Source: Methanofastidiosum sp. (GTDB lineage: Archaea > Methanobacteriota_B > Thermococci > Methanofastidiosales > Methanofastidiosaceae). Taken from it: 57,250 bases of DNA. Positions 14,996-23,732 of the stretch are shown here, piece by piece (within the stretch, counting starts at the first letter, position 1; the number at the start of each line of letters is the position of its first letter). The translations under genes and the position numbers were made by a program. The stretch lies in contig JAHKLW010000044.1 of the NCBI GenBank assembly GCA_020854815.1, positions 1-57,250 on the forward strand. Reading direction: 5' to 3'. The notes under the pieces were generated by a model, which saw nothing but the letters and a program-made list of their open reading frames with translations, was not told where the DNA came from and searched no databases.

Positions 14996-16417
14996 TTGGT
15001 TGTATACATAGCGGGGGCAGGTCCAGGTGATCCAAAACTTATTACAGTTAAAGCTCTTGAACTAATTAAAAAGGCAGACGTTATTCTATATGATAAACTT
15101 GTAAGTAAGGATTTACTTTCATACTCTAAGAAAGAGTGTATTAAAGTTTATGTGGGAAAAAAATCAGAAGGATCGAGCCAGTTTCAAGATGACATAAATA
15201 AAGAACTTTATGATTACGGAAAAGATTACAATATCGTTGTTAGACTTAAGGGGGGAGATCCCTACATATTTGGGAGAGGTGCGGAGGAAGCAATGTACCT
15301 CTATGATAAGGGAATACCTTTTGAAGTAATTCCAGGAATTTCATCAACAGTTTCCTGCCCAATGTATTCTGGGATACCTCTTTCTTATAGAGAGTCAAAC
15401 TCAGCTTTTGCGTTTTTAACTGGTCATGAAGCGGAAAATAAATCATTTAGTCTAAACTGGGATAGACTTCCAGACACATTAGTAATAGTAATGGGGATAA
15501 AAAATAGAGATGCGATAGCCAAAAATCTAATTAACTCAGGATTTGACCCGAACACACCAGTTGCAATAATAAAAAATGGAACAACATTGCTCCAAGAAAC
15601 ATCAATCTGTGACCTGGGTACTTTAGGAAAAACTCCTGCCGATCCTCCTTCTGTTATATTTGTAGGAAAAAATGTTTTGTTTAGAGATAAACTTGACTTT
15701 TTTCAAAAAAAAATATCTTTAATCAAAGGCAGAAAAATATTTGTTTCTAGAGAAAGTGGGGAAGAACTAGATATTATGCAAAAAATGGGGGCAAAAATAT
15801 ATGCTTACTCCCTAATCGACATAATAAATATTGATTTTAAACTTCCTAATTTATCATATTATGATGTCATTGTTCTTACAAGTGCAACGGGTGTTGATAA
15901 GCTTGAAGGTGTCGACTTGCCAATAGAAAAAGAATATTACACGATAGGCCCCAAGACTGAAGAAAAATTGATTGAAAGGGGAATATACCCCAGAAGACCC
16001 GAAAAATACAATTCAAAGGAACTTGCAAGATTTATGATTTCAGAATTTAAGGAAAGAAAAAAGATTTTGACTTTGAGATCCCATGAAGCCCCTGGTTATC
16101 TGGAAGATAGATTAAAAGAATTTCACGATGTTACAAGGATTGATGTTTATAAAGTAAAAATGAGAGATAATATACTCGATAAAAAGAATTTTGACATAGC
16201 ATTTATTTCGAGCTCTTCAAATGCAGAAGCCTTTAAAAAGATGGGATTAAATGCGGGAATCATTGTCTCAATTGGGCCTGAAACAAGTAACGCTCTATTC
16301 AAAAATGGAATAACTCCTACAATCGAAGCAGATACTCATACCTTGTCTGGCATGCTTGAAGCCTTATTAGACCATCTAATTGGATGTGATACTTTTGACA
16401 AAAATAAAAGATCCTAA
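14996..16417 (+). CDS. Fusion of uroporphyrinogen-III C-methyltransferase (CobA) and uroporphyrinogen-III synthase (HemD)
   Basis: A two-domain enzyme of about 473 residues. The N-terminal half is a SUMT: YIAGAGPGDPKLITVKAL at the start, VRLKGGDPYIFGRGAEE, PGISS and LTGHE. From about residue 240 (KGRKIFVSRESGEE) the fold becomes HemD-like, ending in ISSSSNAEAF and SIGPETSNAL. It would close hydroxymethylbilane to uroporphyrinogen III and then methylate it to precorrin-2, on the way to F430, siroheme or cobalamin. A longer frame reaches 14963, inside hemC; TTG 14996 matches the family start. Confidence 0.88.
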   Translation: MVVYIAGAGPGDPKLITVKALELIKKADVILYDKLVSKDLLSYSKKECIKVYVGKKSEGSSQFQDDINKELYDYGKDYNIVVRLKGGDPYIFGRGAEEAMYLYDKGIPFEVIPGISSTVSCPMYSGIPLSYRESNSAFAFLTGHEAENKSFSLNWDRLPDTLVIVMGIKNRDAIAKNLINSGFDPNTPVAIIKNGTTLLQETSICDLGTLGKTPADPPSVIFVGKNVLFRDKLDFFQKKISLIKGRKIFVSRESGEELDIMQKMGAKIYAYSLIDIINIDFKLPNLSYYDVIVLTSATGVDKLEGVDLPIEKEYYTIGPKTEEKLIERGIYPRRPEKYNSKELARFMISEFKERKKILTLRSHEAPGYLEDRLKEFHDVTRIDVYKVKMRDNILDKKNFDIAFISSSSNAEAFKKMGLNAGIIVSIGPETSNALFKNGITPTIEADTHTLSGMLEALLDHLIGCDTFDKNKRS

Positions 16418-16907
16418 GAATATAGGAATAGTTGCAGTTTTTTCAGCACTTGCATTTGTAGCTACTAGATTTATTCAGATACCAATTCTCCAGACAGGAG
16501 GCTATCTAAACTTTGGCGAAGCTATAATATATGTCGCTGCCATATTTTTTGGGCCTTTTGTTGGCGGATTAGTCGGTGCGATTGGTCCAGCTCTTGCAGA
16601 TGTTACATCCCCATATGCTGCCTTTGCTCCTTTTACATTTATCATAAAAGGCATCGAAGGATTCATAGTAGGCAAAATATCTTCTGGCAATCAGAATAAA
16701 ATTAATAAAGCAATAGGCATATTAGCTGGCGGAAGTATAATGGTTGTTGGATATTTTATAGTTGAAATATTCGTATTTTTGATACCACCTCCAATTGCAC
16801 TTATAGAAGTCCCATTTAACGTATTACAATTTGTAGTTGGGGGAATAATAGCTATAGTAATAACTGAAAGACTAAAAAAAAGTGTGGATAGAATAATTTA
16901 TAGGTAG
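16395..16907 (+). CDS. ECF transporter S component
   Basis: A small membrane protein (about 170 residues, six membrane helices) of the ECF vitamin-transporter substrate-binding class. The pattern GGYLNFGEAIIYVAAIFFG, then GGLVGAIGPALADV and FIIKGIEGFIVG is typical. The ECF A/A' and T components are not in the window, so it probably shares a module encoded elsewhere. The substrate cannot be read; position behind SUMT-HemD hints at a tetrapyrrole-related or other vitamin, which is only context. The frame is open from 16380, but TTG 16395 follows GTGATAC and is preferred. Confidence 0.78.
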   Translation: MTKIKDPKNIGIVAVFSALAFVATRFIQIPILQTGGYLNFGEAIIYVAAIFFGPFVGGLVGAIGPALADVTSPYAAFAPFTFIIKGIEGFIVGKISSGNQNKINKAIGILAGGSIMVVGYFIVEIFVFLIPPPIALIEVPFNVLQFVVGGIIAIVITERLKKSVDRIIYR

Positions 16908-16908
16908 T

Positions 16909-17475
16909 ATGAAAGACAAATCTAGATATCTTGAAGATTTAAAAAAAGTAATTGATGAAGGCGAAGTAGACTTTAGAATAATCGATACGCTAAACATTCT
17001 AAACTCTAAACAGAGCTACTATACTACATCCAGTTGCGCAGGCAGGATAATTTTAATTGAACTTGGAGAAATAGGAGACAAAAGGGAATCAAATTTTATT
17101 TTTAAAAGTCATGAAAGAGTAGATTACAAGGATATCTGGAGAATTATAAATGAATACAGCGGAAATAAAATGCTTTTTTTAATAGTCAACTCGCCTATAA
17201 TTCATGTAGTTTGTAGAGATATAGAATCTGCTAAGAAATTGATTAATATTTCAAAAGATTCTGGATTTAAATATTCCTCAATTTTCTCTATAGGGGAAAA
17301 AATAATTGTTGAAATAAGATCCACTGAAAAAATGGATATACCGGTCGTAAAAAATCGTAAAGTGTATCCTAGCGAAGAATACGTAATAATGTTAGTTGAA
17401 ATAGGAAACCAATTGATTGAAAGGATTAAGAAGAAGATAGAAAAGCTTAACGAAAATTTGAGGAGTATAGAATAG
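16909..17475 (+). CDS. taw3: tRNA wybutosine-synthesizing protein Taw3
   Basis: A 188-residue TYW3/Taw3 methyltransferase. It acts on the wyosine derivative at G37 of tRNA-Phe, methylating N4. The family signature SSCAGRI is at residues 41-47 (TTSSCAGRIIL), preceded by the basic N-terminus and followed by the conserved FKSHE segment. It starts two bases after the ECF S-component stop, with AGGT upstream. It converges on the end of the ehb operon 14 bases away. Confidence 0.85.
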   Translation: MKDKSRYLEDLKKVIDEGEVDFRIIDTLNILNSKQSYYTTSSCAGRIILIELGEIGDKRESNFIFKSHERVDYKDIWRIINEYSGNKMLFLIVNSPIIHVVCRDIESAKKLINISKDSGFKYSSIFSIGEKIIVEIRSTEKMDIPVVKNRKVYPSEEYVIMLVEIGNQLIERIKKKIEKLNENLRSIE

Positions 17476-17489
17476 AAAATAATAAAATA

Positions 17490-17804
17490 TTATTTTTTTA
17501 TAGTCTTTTTCTTTTTTGGTATATCGTAGTTCTTCATGTCTTTTAGATTATCAGTTTTTACAATTGCTTTTACCTTATCTAGAGCGGAGATTAAGGATTC
17601 ATCGGTCTTCATTCTGTAGACAATTATCCCAAGCTGTTCATAGCTTTTAACAATGTCTTCATTGTATACTGGTATTTCAATTTTAATGGGTTCATCGGTT
17701 GGGTTTCCTACGATTATATCTCTATAACCTAGTTTTGCAACGTTTTCTACAATATACCCGCCCATATTCTGAACATCTTTTGGAAAAAGTATAAATTTTG
17801 CCAT
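17490..17804 (-). CDS. ehbP: Energy-converting hydrogenase B, subunit P-like
   Basis: A 104-residue soluble protein, last gene of the hydrogenase operon. The stretch VENVAKLGYRDIIVGNPTDEPIKIEIPV agrees in character and place with EhbP of Methanobacteria and Methanococci, a small accessory subunit. The C-terminus is lysine-rich (PKKKKTIKK). It has no metal-binding cysteines. The name rests mostly on gene order and on recall of the family, so it is less certain than the catalytic subunits. Confidence 0.65.
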   Translation of the reverse strand: MAKFILFPKDVQNMGGYIVENVAKLGYRDIIVGNPTDEPIKIEIPVYNEDIVKSYEQLGIIVYRMKTDESLISALDKVKAIVKTDNLKDMKNYDIPKKKKTIKK

Positions 17805-17807
17805 TTT

Positions 17808-18863
17808 TTACACCACCGTTAGTAGAGACATTACCATTGCAAGGAAACCTAAAGCTGTGAATCCCATTGAAACTGGATACACTTGTTTAAAGGTAAATAT
17901 TGGTGAGAATGCAGATACTATAGAGAATAGTATTGGCATAATCAAGCAGAGTAGGCAGTGTAGAACTAGTAAGGGCAAGTTAAGTGTTGGGGGAAGTCCT
18001 ATGAATAATGTTATGAAAACACTTGATAGAACAAATAGTATTGATTCCCTCATCAGATAGTAACCTCCTCTAGCCCAAGCTGCGTATTCTAATGATGGCC
18101 CTTCAATTACATCAGATTTAGCTTTTTCAATGCTGAATGGATATTCGTTTAATAGCATTATATACCCAACAAAATAAACAAATCCAGCTAACATACCTGG
18201 AAATGTAAATAAAATTGGTTTTAGACTCATAATTTTTTCTAGGTACATTAAATCAATTATTCCACCAGGATAGATAAATGATGTATCAAATCCTTGGAAT
18301 TGAACTATATCTGAAAAATTAATTGATTTAACTAAGATTACGGGTACGAACATTGCAAGGTATAGTGGAAATGAGCCTACTGTAATCATCTTAAATGCTC
18401 TGAGTACACTCTGTTGCTCAAAGAATCTCCTGTAATCTCCTTTCATTACGGCCCCTTTTATCTGGTCAGCATAAGGCATTGAAACAGACAAAATAGATCT
18501 TGAAAAGCTACCAATTGCCATGAACAAGAACTCTATTACTTTTAGTAATCCTACTACAGCGACAACTGTTCCCAATGCATTTACGCCCCACCATTCTGGA
18601 GTTGTAAAGAGTACCGCAAAGAACATCACGAATATTCCTATTATAGGTAGACTATGGAATAATCTTGGCATTGGTGAATTTGGTTTTATCTTTTCTTTAT
18701 AAAAGAATTTAAGAATTGCCCAGAATCCAGGTGTGAGTATAGGTGGACCTATTCTTTGTTGTATTCTGGCCTGAACTTTTCTTTCAAGTCCAGGAATAAG
18801 AAATCCAGTAATTAATGCTGCTAATGGAATAAGTATGGTTGCAAGTATTAGTTTAATCATCAT
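17808..18863 (-). CDS. ehbO: Energy-converting hydrogenase B, NuoH-like membrane subunit
   Basis: A 351-residue membrane protein with about eight helices. The quinone-site-like signature of NuoH/HyfC appears as GLERKVQARIQQRIGPPILTPG near residue 25, which links the hydrogenase head to the membrane ion pump. The gene begins with overlapping ATGs at the stop of ehbN (ATGATGA) and has GGAGGGG upstream. Membrane anchoring subunits of Ech, Mbh, Eha and Ehb all have this protein. Confidence 0.88.
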   Translation of the reverse strand: MMIKLILATILIPLAALITGFLIPGLERKVQARIQQRIGPPILTPGFWAILKFFYKEKIKPNSPMPRLFHSLPIIGIFVMFFAVLFTTPEWWGVNALGTVVAVVGLLKVIEFLFMAIGSFSRSILSVSMPYADQIKGAVMKGDYRRFFEQQSVLRAFKMITVGSFPLYLAMFVPVILVKSINFSDIVQFQGFDTSFIYPGGIIDLMYLEKIMSLKPILFTFPGMLAGFVYFVGYIMLLNEYPFSIEKAKSDVIEGPSLEYAAWARGGYYLMRESILFVLSSVFITLFIGLPPTLNLPLLVLHCLLCLIMPILFSIVSAFSPIFTFKQVYPVSMGFTALGFLAMVMSLLTVV

Positions 18864-20050
18864 AGACCCCTCCTAATTAGGCTCTTCACATCTTCCTCTG
18901 TAAAAATCCTCTCCTTTCCATTTTCAACTACAATGGCTCTATTAGTGCAAGCAAGACATGGATCACAGCTTGCCATGGTAAGCATACCATCAGTTAATTG
19001 ATCCCCTATACATGCAACTTCCATTGCGGCTAAAGCAGTTAAAGTTGGAGTTCTGTTTTGGTAGTTTCGTATTCTGCCAGTTTCATCAAGAGCTAGAGAA
19101 TCATAAATCTCTCCTCTTGGTGCTTCAATATAAGAGGTTGAAAATTTCATTTCCTTTAATTCAAAACTTCTGTTGGATATTGGGCCGGAAGGTAAAGATT
19201 CGAGCGCCTGTTCAATAATCTTAATGGCTTCAATTGATTCAAGGGCTCTTGAAACAACTCTATCTTTATTATCTCCGTCGTCTAATACTATAACATTGAA
19301 ATCAAAGTTTTTGTATTCTTTCATTTTCTTTCTAAGATCCACGCCCCAGCCACTTGCTCTTCCTGTTGGTCCAGGTGCGGCATATTTTATAGCTTCTTCT
19401 TTAGTTAATACGCCACTTCCTTTGATCCTTGACATGATCATTGAATCGTTAATAACTCTATTTGCATAATCGCCTATTTTTATTTTTAATTTAGCCAATC
19501 TTGTCTGTAATTCAGATAGCCTATATTCATCAATGTCACACCTTGGTCTTACACCGCCTAATATAGGAACTGCATAGTGAACCCTGTTGCCTGAGATTAT
19601 ATATAGAAGATCCATTATATCTTCCCTCAAAGTAAAGGCCCTCATACACATTGTTTCGTGACCCAAAACTTCTGTTGCGTGGGCCAAGTAAATCAAGTGG
19701 CTGTGAAGCCTCTCAAGTTCAGCCATTATAACTCTAATATAATCTGCTCTTTCTGGAACTTTAATCCTAAGTCCTCTTTCAACGGCTCGTGTGCCATTCC
19801 AAAGGTGTATATGTGAACATATACCGCAAATTCTCTCAGTAATTATAAGTCCTTTGTGAACGGGCATCCCTTCCATGATTCTTTCAATACCCTTATGGTA
19901 AGGATCAAGAGTAAGTTCACAATCTACAATTACTTCGTCTTCAACAAAGAATCTTGCTCTATAAGGTTCAAGCATTGCAGGATGTAAAAGACCCACCGGG
20001 ACTTCTACTTCTGCCTTGTCTTTTCTAGCATTTTCTCCCACTCTTATCAC
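18860..20050 (-). CDS. ehbN: Energy-converting hydrogenase B, [NiFe] large subunit
   Basis: The catalytic [NiFe] subunit, 396 residues. Both active-site cysteine pairs are intact: RICGIC (C75, C78) and DPCLAC near the C-terminus (C365, C368), in DPCLACTNR as in other group 4 hydrogenases. It therefore should bind Ni-Fe and be active. The end of the protein extends some 28 residues past DPCLAC without the cleaved C-terminal histidine motif of group 1 enzymes. The GTG start overlaps the small-subunit stop (GTGA). Confidence 0.92.
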   Translation of the reverse strand: MIRVGENARKDKAEVEVPVGLLHPAMLEPYRARFFVEDEVIVDCELTLDPYHKGIERIMEGMPVHKGLIITERICGICSHIHLWNGTRAVERGLRIKVPERADYIRVIMAELERLHSHLIYLAHATEVLGHETMCMRAFTLREDIMDLLYIISGNRVHYAVPILGGVRPRCDIDEYRLSELQTRLAKLKIKIGDYANRVINDSMIMSRIKGSGVLTKEEAIKYAAPGPTGRASGWGVDLRKKMKEYKNFDFNVIVLDDGDNKDRVVSRALESIEAIKIIEQALESLPSGPISNRSFELKEMKFSTSYIEAPRGEIYDSLALDETGRIRNYQNRTPTLTALAAMEVACIGDQLTDGMLTMASCDPCLACTNRAIVVENGKERIFTEEDVKSLIRRGL

Positions 20051-20490
20051 CTCTCCAACAATAAGGGTATACCTGCTGCAATTCCTGCAATGATGTCTTC
20101 AGGCCTTGCTGGACACCCAGGAATATAAGCGTCAACTGGTATCACTTCATCTACCCTACAAAGTACTTCGTCACTATCTCCAAGTTCTCCGCCAAAATCT
20201 TTGAATATGCCGCATCTAACTCCACATGAGCCTACAGCGGCAACAATCTTTGGATCAGGGATTGCCTCATAAAGTTTCTTTAAAGGTTCGATAGTCCTTC
20301 TTAATACTGGACCAGTTACTGCAAGTACATCTGCTTCCCTTGGATTCCATGTTAAGATAACTTTGTACTGTTCAAGATCGTACCTGGGTGACCAAGCGAC
20401 GTTTGCAATCTCAATATCGCAACCATTGCAACCACCTGTGTAAAACAACATGACATGAATTGCGTTTTTTCTGGAAATTTTCTTTAACAT
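20047..20490 (-). CDS. ehbM: Energy-converting hydrogenase B, small (NuoB-like) subunit
   Basis: The [4Fe-4S] small subunit of a group 4 hydrogenase, 147 residues. The four-cysteine set is C21, C24 (TGGCNGCDIE), C89 (GSCG) and C126 (PGCPARPEDI). It has no Tat signal, as expected for a cytoplasm-facing complex. It sits between the two-cluster ferredoxin and the large subunit in the usual ehb order. Confidence 0.92.
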   Translation of the reverse strand: MLKKISRKNAIHVMLFYTGGCNGCDIEIANVAWSPRYDLEQYKVILTWNPREADVLAVTGPVLRRTIEPLKKLYEAIPDPKIVAAVGSCGVRCGIFKDFGGELGDSDEVLCRVDEVIPVDAYIPGCPARPEDIIAGIAAGIPLLLER

Positions 20491-20492
20491 TT

Positions 20493-20978
20493 TTACACCT
20501 CACCAAAATATTTTGAGGAATCCTTAGCCATTATATCAATGATTTCTTTTATCTGAGCTTCTTTGAGTTTTATTGGTTCTTTTAAGAGCTTAGCAGGGTC
20601 GGCTTTAAATTCTCCAACTTCTCTTGGATGAATTGCACCAGGTTTTCCATAGAATGCATAAATTGGACAGTTATCATGACACCAAAAACAGTAAAGACAC
20701 TTTAAAGGGTCATATTTTGGAGTTTGTGTTTTTGTATATCCCTTTACTATTTCAATCGGTTTCTTAATAGGTACCATTTCAATAGCTTCTACAGGGCAGA
20801 TATTCGCACATCCCCCACATCCTATGCATGATTCATCATTAATAACTTCGGGATATTTTACCTTGCCTTGAAGTATGGAATTTCTGATATCTTTACTTGT
20901 TACTCTATCAGCGGCAAAAAGTATTCTAAGGATATTCACATATATACCCTTAAGAAATATTAAAAAAATACTTTTCAT
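20493..20978 (-). CDS. ehbL: Energy-converting hydrogenase B, ferredoxin subunit
   Basis: A NuoI-like ferredoxin, 161 residues, with two [4Fe-4S] motifs: CIGCGGCANICP near residue 52 and CLYCFWCHDNCP near residue 94. It should pass electrons from the polyferredoxin to the small subunit. The N-terminal 30 residues are hydrophobic and carry no motif. The ATG has a strong GGGAGGTC ribosome site inside the end of the polyferredoxin gene. Confidence 0.88.
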   Translation of the reverse strand: MKSIFLIFLKGIYVNILRILFAADRVTSKDIRNSILQGKVKYPEVINDESCIGCGGCANICPVEAIEMVPIKKPIEIVKGYTKTQTPKYDPLKCLYCFWCHDNCPIYAFYGKPGAIHPREVGEFKADPAKLLKEPIKLKEAQIKEIIDIMAKDSSKYFGEV

Positions 20979-21958
20979 TATTTTGACCTCCCGTTAATGG
21001 TTCTGTCTTCAAAATCTGTCTGCACATTTATTGCATATGCAGGACAAATGTTATCACAAGCACCGCATCTAATACATGTATCCATATCAAAGACAAGTTT
21101 TTTTGCCTTGACAGAAATTGCATCTGATGGACAAATTTTAACACATTGCTCACACATTATACATAAATCATCATTATAAGTTAGAGTTCCACCTTTGATT
21201 TCTTTGTGATATCTTGTCTTTCTTGGAAGACATTTGACAGGACAATATGCACCACAGTTTTCACACATTACGCATTTTTCAAGATTTACTCTAAATCCGT
21301 TCAAATCGACCTCAATGCACTTAGTTGGACAGACTTCTTTGCAGATACCACATTGGATACATCCTTCGTGTTCTCCTTGCCATTCTCTGTAGTTTAACTT
21401 AATTGCATCTTTTTTACAAGCTGTTGTACAAATTCCACAAAGGATACAGTGGCCAGTGAACATCTTCTCTCTTTCACTTGTCTTAATTTTTGTTGGACAA
21501 GCTTTAACACAAAGATTACAATTGATACATGTTACTGTGTCAAATCTTATTCTTCCTCCTTCCCACTTTAAAGCATCATTTGGACAGGCATCCACGCATA
21601 GTCCACATTGATTACAATAATAGAGTTTTCTTTTTGATTCGCCCTTAATTATCTTAGGTCTATGATTTTCAATGACTATTGCATTATTAATACATTCTCT
21701 AACACATGTGTAACAAGAAACACATTTACCATAATCGATAAAAGAATTTTTTATTGCCCCAACTGGGCAGACATCCATGCATACGTCACAATGTGTACAA
21801 ACTCCAGGTGTTGCTTCATATTTTATTGCTTTTGCAGGGCAGTAGTAAGTACATCGGCCTCCTTTATCACATCTTTTTTCATCTATAGCTATGCTTAAGA
21901 GCTTGGATTTTCCTTTAGCCTGAATTGGGCCCCCGTCTCTATCTTTTTGCTTTGGCAT
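20978..21958 (-). CDS. ehbK: Energy-converting hydrogenase B, polyferredoxin
   Basis: A 326-residue polyferredoxin with ten cysteine cluster motifs in tandem (from CDKGGRCTYYCP at the N-terminus through CIMCEQCVKICP to CIRCGACDNICP). It gives the complex a long electron wire, as in Ehb of methanogens. Several motifs lack the trailing proline (CVSCYTCVREC, CILCGICTTAC), so a few may be variant. The start overlaps the preceding ferredoxin gene. Which EhbK-type gene each of the two polyferredoxin genes corresponds to is not decided by sequence alone. Confidence 0.85.
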   Translation of the reverse strand: MPKQKDRDGGPIQAKGKSKLLSIAIDEKRCDKGGRCTYYCPAKAIKYEATPGVCTHCDVCMDVCPVGAIKNSFIDYGKCVSCYTCVRECINNAIVIENHRPKIIKGESKRKLYYCNQCGLCVDACPNDALKWEGGRIRFDTVTCINCNLCVKACPTKIKTSEREKMFTGHCILCGICTTACKKDAIKLNYREWQGEHEGCIQCGICKEVCPTKCIEVDLNGFRVNLEKCVMCENCGAYCPVKCLPRKTRYHKEIKGGTLTYNDDLCIMCEQCVKICPSDAISVKAKKLVFDMDTCIRCGACDNICPAYAINVQTDFEDRTINGRSK

Positions 21959-22347
21959 TATCTCTTCACCTCTTCAATAGTCATTGACTCAAGATTAAAC
22001 CTAAGCTTTCCTTCGGCATTGACTCTGGCGCCCATTGGACAAACGTCTCTACAAACATTGCACATTGCACATATGCCCTCTGGAACTTTCTTATCCTTGT
22101 ACTTGATCATTTTTATAACACTGACAGGGCAGTTCTTTTCACATATGGAGCATCCAATGCATTTTTCTTTGTCTACGATATACCCTCCATATCTATTTTT
22201 GAATATAGCATCGACAGGACATACTTCCATGCATTTGCCACATGTAACACAACTGAAAGCTTTGTCATTAATTATTCTAGTACTCTTCGTAGGGCATGCT
22301 TCTACGCACTTCTTAGCTAGATTACATTTATCAGTGGTAATGTACAT
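21958..22347 (-). CDS. Four-cluster ferredoxin of the Ehb operon
   Basis: A 129-residue protein with four cysteine motifs: CNLAKKCVEACP (spacing CX5CX3C, unusual), CVTCGKCMEVCP, CIGCSICEKNCP and CAMCNVCRDVCP. It is a second polyferredoxin placed directly before the ten-motif one. Either it is a split part of a longer EhbK found elsewhere or an extra input module. The end of the gene overlaps the start of the next by one base. Confidence 0.8.
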   Translation of the reverse strand: MYITTDKCNLAKKCVEACPTKSTRIINDKAFSCVTCGKCMEVCPVDAIFKNRYGGYIVDKEKCIGCSICEKNCPVSVIKMIKYKDKKVPEGICAMCNVCRDVCPMGARVNAEGKLRFNLESMTIEEVKR

Positions 22348-22348
22348 C

Positions 22349-22627
22349 TTATTGCCTCCTTATGACCATTGCAATGAAGACTCCAATCACGGTTGAAAAG
22401 AATGCTTCTGAGAATCTGATTATATGTCCAAATAATGTCCATTGATAATCTGGATACGTGCCTAATGCCATTGCAATAAGTACTGAAACTAATAAAATTA
22501 TAACATAATTTGCTTTGCTTATCTCTTCAAAGTTGACTTTGTATCCAATAATAATTCCATAAATAAGGCCAAATAATATTGGCCCCCATTGATTTGCAAG
22601 TCCAAGAGCCACAACTTCACCGCTCAT
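22349..22627 (-). CDS. ehbJ: Energy-converting hydrogenase B, small membrane subunit (EhbJ-like)
   Basis: A 92-residue membrane protein with three hydrophobic helices and no recognisable catalytic motif. It overlaps the end of the preceding MnhB-like gene by 11 bases. I place it as EhbJ by position between the MnhB-like subunit and the first ferredoxin. The function is presumed structural in the membrane arm. Confidence 0.6.
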   Translation of the reverse strand: MSGEVVALGLANQWGPILFGLIYGIIIGYKVNFEEISKANYVIILLVSVLIAMALGTYPDYQWTLFGHIIRFSEAFFSTVIGVFIAMVIRRQ

Positions 22628-23417
22628 CTTTCTTCGCCTCCATCAAGAACATCACTATTAGCGAAAGACCTGCCAACACGTTTAATCCTACTCCAATATT
22701 GAGGTAAGGTATAATACCAGGATGAGTTGGGTCTGGATAATCAAGAATATTGTCCCAACCAAATGCTCCAACATTTATTATATCATATGGATCGACACCA
22801 GTGTTGTATAGGTAGTAACCTGTTCCATAATAATAGGAAGTAAAGACAAGTCCAACCACTCCTATTAGTAAGAATATCAATGCTCCGATAGTGGACAGAT
22901 TTACAAGATATCTGTGGGTAAACCTAAGGGGTGTTTTTTTGAGCCCATATATAACAACAGTCAAGAAATATCCAGTAGCTATTACTGCTCCACCGGGGAA
23001 ACCTCCTCCCGGTGAAATGTGCCCACCAAGAACGATTGTAACACCAAAAGCTACAAGGAATATAGCTAGAGGAAATGCCATCAATCTTTGAATAACTGTG
23101 GATTTCTCGGTCATTTCTGGAGTTTCTTTTTTCTTGTATCCTTTTAGAGATCCCCATCCGAATACAACTGTTGTGGTTATTACTGCAGTTATTAAAATAA
23201 AAGTTTCGCCTAGAGTATCGTAACCTCTGAAATCGAATAGGATTACTGTAATAACATTTGGCGCAATGTTACCGCTGTACAGATTATAAAGATGACTCAT
23301 TCCAGGTATTACATAATCGCTGAACTGATAGAGAGTTCTCAGGATAACGAATGACGCTATCAGTAGTGATACTCCTGCAATTATATTTCTTCCTTGTTGG
23401 TAGTCACTTGTTTTCAC
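22617..23417 (-). CDS. Energy-converting hydrogenase B, MnhB/MrpB-like membrane subunit
   Basis: A 266-residue membrane protein. The C-terminal half has the MnhB/MrpB signature GGHISPGGGFPGGAVIATG near residue 130, as in the Na+/H+ antiporter subunit B. The N-terminal half adds two or three helices with a soluble loop. The GTG start has GGAGGGA upstream. In Ehb clusters this slot is split between EhbH and EhbI; here one protein covers it, so it may be a fusion of both. Confidence 0.72.
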   Translation of the reverse strand: MKTSDYQQGRNIIAGVSLLIASFVILRTLYQFSDYVIPGMSHLYNLYSGNIAPNVITVILFDFRGYDTLGETFILITAVITTTVVFGWGSLKGYKKKETPEMTEKSTVIQRLMAFPLAIFLVAFGVTIVLGGHISPGGGFPGGAVIATGYFLTVVIYGLKKTPLRFTHRYLVNLSTIGALIFLLIGVVGLVFTSYYYGTGYYLYNTGVDPYDIINVGAFGWDNILDYPDPTHPGIIPYLNIGVGLNVLAGLSLIVMFLMEAKKDER

Positions 23418-23729
23418 TTAAATCCCTCCTAAGAATATGGTAAATAAGAGTGCAAGTGTTAACGCCACATAAAATGAAGATAAATTTATGGAATCGGTGT
23501 TTTCTTTCTCTAACCTAAACACATTAGGCACTGTAAATAGGATTCCTGCCAGAATTATCAACGCCCCGAAACTCAATATGATTGAATTTGCAGTTCTTAA
23601 GACTAGTATTGCACCTATTAAGAGGAATGATAACATTAGAAATTCTGATGTTAGGGCACTTCCTATACCCATTCCCTGTCCTTTATCTTTCATTTTTTCA
23701 TGGAATATTTCGTATACTTTATCTAACAA
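23418..23729 (-). CDS. ehbG: Energy-converting hydrogenase B, small membrane subunit (EhbG-like)
   Basis: A 103-residue protein with three membrane helices. It starts with TTG behind GGGGGTGTGATAA. There is no motif to give a function; the letter follows from its position after the NuoN-like subunit. Confidence 0.6.
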   Translation of the reverse strand: MLDKVYEIFHEKMKDKGQGMGIGSALTSEFLMLSFLLIGAILVLRTANSIILSFGALIILAGILFTVPNVFRLEKENTDSINLSSFYVALTLALLFTIFLGGI

Positions 23730-23732
23730 TTA

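Noticed and set aside
20978-22347. The many regularly spaced cysteine codons as a DNA repeat or CRISPR-like array
   Set aside because: The periodicity is protein-level, from CxxCxxCxxxCP cluster motifs of polyferredoxins; there is no DNA direct repeat with spacers.
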